Translations under genes and position numbers: made by a program
Source: Nothopassalora personata
Lineage: Eukaryota > Ascomycota > Dothideomycetes > Mycosphaerellales > Mycosphaerellaceae
NCBI GenBank assembly: GCA_033816765.1
Contig: CM066298.1
Location: forward strand, 1,054,001-1,118,000
Length of the DNA: 64,000 bases
Direction: 5' to 3'
Notes under the pieces: model-generated
Told to the model about the DNA's origin: nothing
The model's input: only the letters and a program-made list of their open reading frames with translations
Databases searched by the model: none
In this document: positions 46,206-56,200 of the stretch, piece after piece
How positions within the stretch are numbered: position 1 is the first letter of the stretch
Layout of the letters: every line of letters begins with the position of its first letter

Positions 46206-47657
46206 TCAGTCAGTCTTTACAGGATGCAGCAGTAGCGCATATGTACAACTCCCGTTTGTGTAGACCCACCCCCGAATGGGGGCAGTACCGTCCCAGTAGA
46301 AATAGCTCGCCGTGAGCCAACCTGGCTCTGGAAGTCCAATGTTTTCACCACACCAAAGGAATCCGGCCTCTTCACCTCCGGCACGACTCGAACCCGGTCC
46401 CTTATGTATCAAGCTGTTGAGGTCTTGCGGAGTCTGGCCCTCCTGGCCGAAGTCGACCGAAATCATATGCGGTACATAAACAGCCTTGAGTCCATGTAGG
46501 TACGACCACGTCTCCGGCGTGGACTCACTGACAACCCATGAGCCTGATCGTCTTTGCTCTTGCGCTATCAAGCGCAGCAGTCTTCTCGACGTCCTTGTTA
46601 TACTTATAATAGCCATGCGACGGGGCAGATCTAGGGCAGGCCCGAAATCGTGGATCGTATCCTCATATATCCATTTTGTGCCATTGGGGTCGATAATGGA
46701 TGAGAAAGTAATCAAATCGGCCGGCTCTCCGACACCCCACTTCCATTCTGACCGGACCGGTGGCTTTGGACCTTGCGCTATCACAAACCTCTCGTGCCCC
46801 GGAGCCGGACCCCAAATGGTGTTCTCCTCAAGTACGTCTTGGTCCACAGCAGCGGAGAAGGAGCCATAGTCTTCCCACAGACCGGAAATATACCACCTGG
46901 AGTTGCGCTCCCATAGATTTTTGCGAGGTTGACTTTGAGCCCAGGATGCCGCGCTATCGAGCATTTGGGCGATATTGCCCGTGAACCTAGCATCCATCTC
47001 CAACTGCCATACATAGTCGAATTCCGGGAATGTGTAGCTGAAGATCTGGAGCGCTTGGTACATCTGATTCCGTGCGTCGTATGAACCGACCTTAGGATAC
47101 CACTCCTGCAGAAGAGGCTCGTTGAATAGTAGAGCCATGTCTTGGAATTCTCCAGGCACACTCGAATTGAGCAACTTGGTGTATCTATCCTCGTCGCGCA
47201 GATCCTCGGAGCTGTCTTTCACATCCACGAGCAGGAAGACCTGATAGCGACCACCCGTGTCCAGCGCTAATTCCGTAATTATAGCTCTTAGCCATGCTTT
47301 CTGATTATTGGAGTAATCGTAACTATCCCATGTTCGCAATACTATTGCAGTCCGACCTGTGCTTTGGAGGTCTAGCACGGTTTCGTTCAACTCCTTGTCC
47401 ACATTGGGCGCTGCACGGTGTAGTCTAAGTGGTGTGACTAGTGGATTGCCGTTGGATAGATGTGCTGTAGCGCAGTCGCTCTGCAGTTGGCCCCATCTCA
47501 GAGAAGACCACGGTCGTTCTTCATGCAGATGTTCACCCGCCGAATGGCCAAATGGGCCAAGTCGTTCCGAGGCAGGCACACAACCTTGCGAAGGTTGTCG
47601 ATTCATGACGTCGGCCAGCCCAAGACGCATGCTAGGCATGCTGGAGTTGTCGATCAT
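46206..47657 (-). CDS. DUF3405 family protein, N-terminus unresolved
   Basis: The frame is open to 47672 and beyond without an ATG. I place the minimal start at ATG 47657 (483 aa). Family blocks: AIVLRTWDSYDYSNNQKAWL, AIITELALDTGGRYQVFLLV-DVKD, VPGEFQDMALLFNEPLLQEW-YP, FPEFDYVWQLEMDARFTG, QPRKNLWERNSRWY. These match the fungal DUF3405 family, thought to be glycosyltransferase-like membrane proteins; DARFTG and the acidic pair nearby may bind a metal (inference). Most relatives have an N-terminal membrane anchor, missing here. The frame runs upstream to a TGA near 47812, so a 5' exon is likely. A GTAAGT donor near 47900 and a CTGAC-like branch near 47812 exist, but I could not find a join in frame. 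It may be truncated. Confidence 0.78.
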   Translation of the reverse strand: MIDNSSMPSMRLGLADVMNRQPSQGCVPASERLGPFGHSAGEHLHEERPWSSLRWGQLQSDCATAHLSNGNPLVTPLRLHRAAPNVDKELNETVLDLQSTGRTAIVLRTWDSYDYSNNQKAWLRAIITELALDTGGRYQVFLLVDVKDSSEDLRDEDRYTKLLNSSVPGEFQDMALLFNEPLLQEWYPKVGSYDARNQMYQALQIFSYTFPEFDYVWQLEMDARFTGNIAQMLDSAASWAQSQPRKNLWERNSRWYISGLWEDYGSFSAAVDQDVLEENTIWGPAPGHERFVIAQGPKPPVRSEWKWGVGEPADLITFSSIIDPNGTKWIYEDTIHDFGPALDLPRRMAIISITRTSRRLLRLIAQEQRRSGSWVVSESTPETWSYLHGLKAVYVPHMISVDFGQEGQTPQDLNSLIHKGPGSSRAGGEEAGFLWCGENIGLPEPGWLTASYFYWDGTAPIRGWVYTNGSCTYALLLHPVKTD

Positions 47658-48511
47658 CGCACTCTGGGGCACTGTCTTCCGCCACCCAGGTGCTCCGCCT
47701 TGCCAGACATCGCAACTGGGAATGTGTTGTTGTCTTAATTCAAGGGGGAGTAGCGGTGATGGTGCAGCTTTCTGATCAACGTAACTCGATGGCCTCCATA
47801 GACGGTGTCAGTTGGTAAGAGAAATGATGTAGAGGGGTGGTCTTGCACAGCGGCAACATCTGCTACATGCAATGCATCCCAGTCCGCACCATAGTGGACT
47901 TACACGATAGAATGCAAGAGGCCACCATATGACATCAAGTAGGCGACATACAGTAGCTTTCGAACTAGTGATCTCGCACGGCCTATGCATTGAGTTCGCA
48001 TTAGCATGGTGACCAGTTCCTTGGGAGCGTTGTGAGTTCGCGGTGGCCCAAAGTTTCCATGAAAGATCGTGCCTCCTCATTGCGCCAAGTCTCCGGTCGC
48101 TGAACATGTAAGACTGCACACGCCTCTGCCAGCCCTCGTCGTAGCTCGGAGATTTTGGCTGAACCATAAGTCCGAATTTGAAAGTACGATAAAACGATAA
48201 TTTCCGCATTTCCATTCAGTGAATGTTGCCCTTGAATAACGCGGCCGTAGCCCTAAGCCGTAGGTACGACTGCGTACTTTCAGACTTCGCTCGAATTCTT
48301 GACGAACTTCATTTTCGAGCTGCGACAATAGCGACAGCGAGATCTCTACATTTGAAAGACATATACAAGAGCGGATAGCCCTGACTCGGATAGACTACCC
48401 TTCGTAATTTTATGCGGATCGGACTCGGACCGAATTTTGAGATCACAAGTAACCAATTTCAACCGGGCACTTTTGCATAGAGTAATGTCCGAAATGTTGC
48501 AGGAAGGATTC
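47658..48511. other. Upstream region of the DUF3405 gene, possible missing first exon
   Basis: The minus-strand frame 48215-47808 contains a GTAAGT donor after TTCTATCGT near 47900 and a hydrophobic stretch (LLDVIWWPLAFY), but the protein is not convincing. Otherwise no gene is recognised. Confidence 0.35.
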
Positions 48512-48671
48512 AACGAGTACAAGCACCTTGACATAGAACCAATAGGGTAGATTAGTAACCTAGTAAATTGCTACAAGGGTGCAAATCTATCTGACTACAG
48601 AAACAGTGAATATAGGGTCTGTGCGTGCCAAGCCCTAGCTAACATAGCCACTGGTTACCTAATCCACCTTT
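48512..48671 (-). mobile_element. Diverged Copia LTR remnant
   Basis: Matches the complement of the 38095-family LTR over most of its length (shared blocks: gagtacaagc, atagggtagattagtaac, aattgctacaa, caagccctagctaac, ggttacctaat). It carries many transversions, so it is an old copy. No polypurine tract or internal sequence beside it. Confidence 0.65.
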
Positions 48672-49842
48672 TCCCCAGAAAATCCGGTGTTCACAATGCT
48701 GGACCTGCCCCTTTCACTGTTGCCGAACGACATCTCAAGACCTAAACGTGGCGTGTGGGCAGCATCAGAGATCCATCTTCCCCTCCTCCTGCTCAGTTAC
48801 CCTTATTCGTGATAGCGCACATGCCACAGGATCCAGCGAATGATCCACTTCTTCACTTCTCAGCGTTGTGCTAGTCGATTCAATGTGCCGCAGCTCTCCG
48901 CAACAACGTTGTGTATTGCAGGAAGCCCACCCCGCTCGCATTTACTCTCAGTAGCGAGCTTGAGCCATCCTTGGGCAGCTTCAATCTCAATTCCTTATAG
49001 CTACCTAAGCTGAGGCTCATAGAGGGGCAGTAATAGTCAGAGCGAGGAAGCTTTAGCTAACAGTGGCATTAGTATAGAGAACTGCCTACTAAGCTGGGAC
49101 GAGGAGTATGGGAAATCCTGATTTCTCCTTTTCTGGAGATAACTGTGGGATAGTGCTGAGGCTCACAGAGTGCCTGCACCCCTGCGTACATGCGAGCAGC
49201 GTGATCGGGGCCCCGCCTCCACGATCCCGTTCCATTCCCTCCGTCCACGTATATACCGGACAGCTCTCATCTGTTCCTCCTCAAGTCTGCGCAGGAGGAG
49301 TTCATGGGTTGTTGCAGTCCGCAGCCTCAAGGACTAGCCCCGATCAGCTGGGAAGGCGGCCAGACGACTCCATCGGATCATGTCAGAATGGAGCAAATGC
49401 CTTGACATGTGCCCGGAACATGTATGCCTATTTGCTCAAGAGAGAACCATGATCCGTGCTCTGACGAGGACGCACTGTCCAATGCTACCTGTCCTCCGTA
49501 TCGGTAGTGAGAAGACCATTCGACCTAAAGATCCACATTACGTTGTTGGTGGACCGCAAAAGTCCCAAGTTCTCGCCTGACGTGTAGTCGAATGTTGAAA
49601 TGCCCGAATTCGAGCCTTTGCGTGCGCGGGACCGGATTTGGAGCTCCGTATTTTTATGTCGGGACGCGGTTGGATCTATACCAGCTTCTAACAGGATAGA
49701 TGCCAGGCAAATGGGGCAGAAACTGCCGAGGTGCGATATATTAAACAGCTAGCACTGTTGCCCTTCAGTCGTAAACAGGACCTTCACAGCCAAGTCACTT
49801 CACACTTTTCTTACTCTCTGCAAAAGACTTCTACCTAGCACA
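48672..49842. other. Intergenic region and promoter of the repeat-peptide gene
   Basis: Normal composition except a short TA-rich part near 49000-49080. A 114-aa frame (49108-49452) has no domain or repeat and is not called. The sequence before 49843 is CA/CT-rich leader (cttctacctagcacaATGG). Confidence 0.45.
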
Positions 49843-50477
49843 ATGGCTAAGGCTTGGCTTATCCTCGCTCTACTTGGAGCTCATGTTACGAGCGGCTTAG
49901 GTTCGTCATAAAGATTTCGGAAGAAGTTGATTTCTCTTGCGATGAGAACACTCGCTAATTAGCAATCTACATAGTGGCTCGAGATCCGGCCGTGCCCAAG
50001 GCGCATTCGGCTCGGCAGAACGGCGGTAATGCGCAGGCTATCGTCTCTCCTACGCATGCTGCCCCTGCTATCAGCGGCCATGACAAACGGGAAGCCGCCC
50101 CTACTGGCAGCAATCCTTATTCCACCTACGTCGGCACCAAGCGTCAAGCCCTCCCTACAGCTAAGGCTACTGCTGATCCAGGCAGTCACGACAAGCGCGA
50201 CAGCGGAGCTGCCGGTGATCTAGTCTACCACTTTACACACAGTCACTTCAAGCGCGAAGCCGCTCCTACTGGCAGCAATCCTTATTCCACCTTCGTCGGC
50301 ACCACGCGCCAAGCCCTCCCTACAGCTAAGGCGACTGCTGATCCAGGCAGTCACGACAAGCGCGACAGCGGGGCTGCCGGTGATCAAGTCTACCACTTGA
50401 CACACAGTCACTTCAAGCGCGAAGCCGCTCCTACTGGCAGCAATGGTTTTACTACCTTCGTCGGCACTAAGCGCTAA
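49843..50477 (+). CDS. Secreted repeat-peptide precursor with kexin (KR) sites
   Basis: Exons 49843-49900 and 49975-50477 give 186 aa; the 74-nt intron (GTTCGT...GCTAAT...CATAG) joins in frame. The first 18-19 residues are a signal peptide (MAKAWLILALLGAHVTSG). A short lead is followed by 55-aa repeats (165-bp period, units starting 50091, 50256 and 50421). Each unit holds three peptides, each ended by KR or TR: EAAPTGSNPYSTYVGTKR, QALPTAKATADPGSHDKR, DSGAAGDLVYHFTHSHFKR. Kexin cuts after KR, and the EA start of the first peptide resembles the Ste13-trimmed ends of alpha-factor (known). The product could be a secreted peptide hormone, effector set or RiPP-type core; no tailoring enzyme such as a DUF3328 protein is visible nearby. 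Start ATG in good context (gcacaATGg). Confidence 0.82.
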
Positions 50478-50815
50478 GCTGTTGCTACAGCCAAGGCTGC
50501 AGCTAATCCAGGCAGTCACGACAAGCGCGACAGCGGGGCTGCCGGTGATCCAGTCTACTACTTGACACACAGTCACTTCAACCGCGAAGCAGCTCCTACT
50601 GGACCAGTGAATACCGACTCCTAGAGGTACAAGAGGTACTTGGACTTTGACCAAGCACGAAGCCGCCCCTACTGGCGGTTATAACAAGCGCATCAACTCG
50701 GCTGCCGGTGATTCAGGCTACTACTTTACACACTCCTGATCCCAGTGCTCTAGGCAGTCACTACAAGCGCGAAGCAGCTCCAACTGACGGTTATTCCTTG
50801 CTAACTTTCTAGTTG
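50478..50815 (+). pseudogene. Lost C-terminal repeats of the repeat-peptide gene
   Basis: The reading frame continues after the TAA at 50475-50477 with a fourth, almost intact unit tail (ANPGSHDKRDSGAAGD, THSHFNREAAPTG), up to a TAG near 50620. Further shifted fragments occur at 50655-50800 (gaagccgcccctactggcgg, cacaagcgcgaagcagctcc-type motifs). The gene was once longer by at least one full and one or two partial units. Confidence 0.75.
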
Positions 50816-51194
50816 ATACATGCGACCGTCCGGTTAGGGAAATAGATATCTCTCTAGCTTTATATAGACAATCTCATTTCCTAGCATTATCTCGAGGTAT
50901 TTTATGTCAAGGTCCGACACACTAGGTATCCGAATGTTAGTTTCCCACCCTCGATAGGCACCATGGCTCTTATGCAATGCGCGCGGTATCGCCTATAGAG
51001 TGCTATTGCCGGCTTAAGATGAAGAAATATGCCTAGCTCCGAGCGTGCACACATGTGTGAAAATTTCCTAATGGTAACCCCTGCGATTACATATTTCGAC
51101 GAAACTCGAGGGTCTTCACCTACAGACACGAAAGGATCGTATCAATTACAGGAGAGACGAGTGGCGTACGATAGCCGAACAGGTACAGGGTTCC
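50816..51194. other. Mixed sequence between the peptide gene and a Copia fragment
   Basis: A short AT-rich transition with one 75-aa minus frame (50902-51129) that has no domain. Nothing else is seen. Confidence 0.45.
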
Positions 51195-52538
51195 TGTTGT
51201 AGATAGGTATTTGACGAGTACAAGCTTCTAGATTAAGACGATAGGGTGGATTAGTAACCCTTATGAATTGCTACATGGTATAAGACTATCTAGCTATAGA
51301 ATCAGTGTAATATAGTGTATATGTGCCAAGTCCTAACTAATATAGCTATTGGTTACCTAATTTATAATACTCCCCCTTTAGACTAACTATTATAAAGGCA
51401 GTCTAATTAACTTAATATTACCTATATTGCTATATTAGTCTCGAAAACCTTTACTAGCTTTAGATACTAGATTAGCTATAAGTAGGTATATACTAAGGAC
51501 AGCGATCTTATTAGATCTATATATATAAGAGATCTTTATAGACCTACTTTTAGATATATTTAGGCCTTATCTTTCCGCTTTTAGAAGTAAATAGAAGGTT
51601 CTCTCGGCTTAAGAAGGCTCTTATAGCTAGGTAGTAACATATAGACCTTATAGGTATACATAAAAGAAGCTAGTTCTTTACTAAACAACTCTCTCTACTT
51701 TATACTACTTTGCGCCCCTCTTGCCTACTTCTAGACTACTATATACGGTTATGTACACTAACAACTACTATATATACACTCCTAAAGCTTTTTAAGAAGC
51801 TTTAGTAAGGTATACTATATATATAATAATATTTTAAGGGTGTTTACTAACTTATAACTAGTATTATAGTAGATGTTATTAAGTAGACTCCTATAAACTA
51901 GTTTAGTAACGCTAGCAACGTCTTTAGTAGTAGAACTAGCTCTAGTAACGGTAACGATCCTAATAAGCGTCCTCCTAGTAATAGTAGAAAGGGCCTACCT
52001 ATATCTAGTAAGCTCTCTAAGCGTAAGACCCTTATTAAGGCACTTAGACTAGTTAAGTAGATTATCGAGAGCAGGCGTAAGATTACTAAGAAGAATATAA
52101 CCTTGCAGCTTACTATAGCATCCCTTAAGGTTGCCTTCTATAAGAAGAAGCTTCTAACTACTAAGGGTAGTATTACTAATCTACTAAACTAGGGTTAGAT
52201 TAACGTAGCTACCTAGGACTTTAATTATATAATAGTCGACCCTTAAGGTTGTATCTCTAATACTATAACTATAAACCTTAATAGTAGTTAGAACTACCTT
52301 CCTACCTTATAGGCTTCCGCTATAGACTGTCTTATTTAGTACTTCGGTAGCGTATATAACCGCTATAAGGAGAGATCTAACCTTTCCTTCTCTAGCTATT
52401 ATACTATTCTAGGATAGGTTAAGGGCTACTATACTAACTACGCTCTTAATAATTACTATAATAAGTATAGCTTCTTCTCTCTACGGACCCTATAGTAAGG
52501 TATTGCTAGTCTATCTAGAACCTACTAGTAGCTAGTAT
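51195..52538 (-). mobile_element. 3' fragment of the second Copia family, reversed
   Basis: The 175-bp LTR (51195-51369) and the polypurine-tract complement (51370-51381) are followed by sequence matching the complement of about 44040-45190, including the antisense accessory frame (51840-52530). It ends abruptly at the Gypsy LTR at 52539, within the tract ctagaacctactagtagc that is continuous in the intact copy. The rest of the element is not seen in this window. Confidence 0.85.
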
Positions 52539-52903
52539 TGACGACTAATAGGTTGTGTTAACCTTAGGTTTAGAGGGGGTCCCTTAGGTCCAACTTGCCC
52601 TAATTTCATTTAGGTTTAATTAGACATTTAGGTAAGCTAGTAGGACCTAGTATAGCTATTAAGATATATACTACGCAGTTGAGCATTATAAGCGTAGCAT
52701 TAAGGCAACAATTCAATTTATACCTCTCGAGTAGAGGGCATAGGGGTCTAGGTCCACTAATCCTCTTGTTTTATCTAGCTACTGCGCTGCTCGTCACGTG
52801 ACCTGATTTCCCGGTCCCGGGACCGGCAAATACCCCTGCTTACGTAAGCACCGCTCTATACCACCACAACTCGGACAGGCCTACATAGGGTAGTTAGTAG
52901 ACA
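52539..52903 (+). repeat. 5' LTR of the Gypsy element
   Basis: TGACGACTAATAGG...TAGTAGACA, 365 bp; includes the palindrome CCGGTCCCGGGACCGG at 52811-52826. Confidence 0.82.
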
Positions 52904-53279
52904 TTATTTTAGTAGTTAATAAGGGGGGGTGTTAAGTGTACACCCGGTAGCGTATTAGCATCTAGTTTATAAGGTTAAAATCACAGTTTAAGGTCTAAGG
53001 TTCACGGTTAAGGTTATTACTTAAGGTTAAGGTTTAAGGTTAAGGTTCACGGTTAAGGTCGACTAAGGTCGAAAACACTTAAGGTCTAAGGTATTTAGCA
53101 ACAATTACGGTTATAAGGTCCTATTAAGTAACAACTAGTATTAGCACATTCTAAAGTAAGCACTACGTAATAATAGATACGGCTATATTACTAGAAAAAC
53201 TTAGCACCTTTGCCGACATAGGTAGAGGCTACGAACAGCCTATAAACCCTACGAAAATAGAAGGGGTCTATAGGGATTC

Positions 53280-56200
53280 TATCCCTTATAAGGGGATAGA
53301 GGAATCGGAGGAAGGGGAAACACCTAAATCTAGTAGAGAAGGGAGAAGCGGAACTAGCGCCGCTAAATTAGGTATAGGTGTAGGAACGAACAGCACAATT
53401 AGAATAGATACTATAACTACCCTCTTTAGACGATTAGCAGTAGCAATAGAAAACGCTAGCCCTCGCTTTCTACCTCTAGTAGGTGCTAAGAATCCGTTCT
53501 TTAATAGCACTAATGCTACTAAGTTCTAGGAGCGGTTTAGCAACCTAATAGACTAGTATCCGCCTCGGGCATCTATTAAGAAGGATGATTTCTAGGGTAG
53601 GTTTAAGCGCAATTGCGAAACTACTATCCGGCGCGTAGTTATAAGACTACCTAGGTATCTTACTAATAAGGCACGTTTTAGGAGGGCGTTCTTATTAGAG
53701 TTCTTAAGGTTTAACGCCTACTCGATGTTAGGGAGTTAGGAATATCTTAAGGAGATTATTAGGGCGTAGTAAGGTAAGAGGCCCGAAGAATAGGATATAA
53801 AGGAATTTATCCGCCTATTTGTATCCTTAAGTAACCTAATTGAACCTAAGGATTTAGATAATAGCTCCCGGAGTCGCCTCCTCCTTTAGGGATTACTAGA
53901 GGCAGTCGCGAAAGCGGTCTATAAGGCTTACGGGCTTTACCTAAAGCAACCTAAGAAGTTTAGGGACTTTTAGAGGATTCTCGATAAAGCTACTAGTATC
54001 GTAGATAGTAAGGAGGGATAGAAAGCTATATATATAGATTTCCCTCTTACTTTACCTTAGCTATACCGCTTAGTCGTAAAGTAAATGCCGCGCCTTAAGC
54101 CTAAGATTAATACGCTTAAGAAGGCTACCTCTAGGACTATTATTAATAATAACCTAATCTAGAAGGTAGCTAAAATAAGCATACGTACATACTAGCGCGG
54201 TCGCGTCGCGGACGCGGGTGCCTTCTACCCGAGCGAGAATTAACGCTCTATGTAACCGGAGAGGTACGACCTAGACACTAAACTGTAGGTTTACGTAATG
54301 TAGCGTCCCCTATCGTAGAATCGCAAACAGTCTAAAGCGATAGATGGTTGTTACTATAACTGTAGCAGTTTAAAGCACTAGGCTAGTAATTGTAGGGCGA
54401 TAAGGTCCTTAATATCCCGGGGCTACGTATACCTCGCCCCGAACAACTAGTAGTATCTAGGGAAAGAAGGCGATCCGCGTCCTACTAAGTTCAACTTTCG
54501 GAGGGACTATAGTAAACCGAAACTGCTCTACATGCTCCCTCTACTCGAAGAACATTATAGGCCGATCGAGTTTAACAACTAGTATAAGATTCCCGTACTA
54601 CGTAAGTAATAGATAGGTAGGGACTATACTAGGGTAATAAAGGTTACGCCTCCTAATTATTCTAAGCCCCCTCCTAACTTTAGGCATTTAATAGAGTATA
54701 GCCCTTAGGACGCACGGTCTAGCTAAACGGAGAAGGCTACTAGTATATATTAGGTCTTATTCGGAGAAAGTGAAGTGGAGTAGGCGGTCGACTTAGGCAA
54801 GCTTAACGAGGTATCTACCTATCCTATGTAGTCTAACAAAGTAAAAGGGAAGGTACCCGTAGGCATTCTAAAGAATCCGTACCCGAGGACCCGGTCCTTA
54901 GCCTAGAATCTACGAGCCCGAGCTAAGGCTACTAAGAAAGTTCGCCTACAATTAGAATAGGAGATCCGGTAAGCTAAGATTAACTAGTAGGAGATTGAAA
55001 TAATTAACGAAGTTAGTACTTAAATAAGCGAAACTTAATTATTAGCTAAATCCGGGGTAACCCTAGGAAGGGGAAATAATGCCTAAGTAAATAAACTAGG
55101 GAACGATGCTAATAAAGGACTGCCTAAGGATATGCCTATTAGTCCCGTAAACGCCCCCTTCGTATAAAGAAAGCGTATACAGAATGCTAAGACTATAAGG
55201 ATTAATAACTACGTCCGACAATATAGTTTAGCTAGTAATAGTCCGGTTATAAAGGAAGAGGGTATTATCTACTAGATTAATTAGATTCTCTAGATAACGT
55301 TTCCTAATGTAAACGCCTAAGATTAGTTTCGATATAGTCGCTAGTTCGAGGCTGCCCTCTTCGGTCGCGTTACTAACACCCCCGCTCTTTAGGAGAAGCT
55401 CGCTATAGTGCGACGTCTTATAGGAAAGGACCCTAAGGTTCGTACTAGACAAGTAGTTACCTATAAAGATAAACCTAAGTATAATAAGGAGGTCTTCCGC
55501 GAAGATAGTTAGGCCTAGTATGTCGGAGTGTATTTCAACTATACTTTACTCTAAGGGTGCGGTCCCTACTACTAAGCTATATAAGGACGTTAAGAAAATC
55601 GGGCTCTCTAGTGTTCTTAATAACTTTACTATAGTCCCTAGTCCTTAGGTAGTAGCGGAGTTTAGGATAAATAAGAACTAGATTAGGTGCCTAATTAATA
55701 AGGGTTCCGAGGTAAATATTATCGGCTAGAGGAACGCTTATAGGTTTAGGTTACTAGTAATATCGAGTGCTTAGCTTACCTTTCGAGGTGCTAGAGGGCG
55801 GGCCTAGTTTAAAGGTATTGTAGGCAATTTAGATGTTTAGGTATTTAGGGTTCACTACTAGGTAGACATGTTTATCTCCTCGGATCTAAACTCGCTAATA
55901 ATCCTAGGACGTCCGTAGGCTCGTAAGGTGCGGCTCACTACCCGTAACTGCGATAATAGTTTATAGGAGGGGACTATTACTAGCCGTAAAGGTAAAAGTG
56001 TTATGTTTACTGCCCTAGTTAGCTCGGATAGGTATAAGACCCTTTAGGAACTATTAAAAGCGTCGGGAAAGTCGTCCTATAGAGAGCGCCTTCACGCGGC
56101 GGACGACGTAAGTATCTTCGTTACGACGAAGAGAAACTAAGACTCTCTCTCTCGAAAAATACAAGCCTACTCGACTCGAAACAAGAAAAGACAGGTCGGA

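Noticed and set aside
49108..49452. 114-aa plus-strand frame
   Set aside because: No domain, signal peptide or repeat; codon pattern not convincing.
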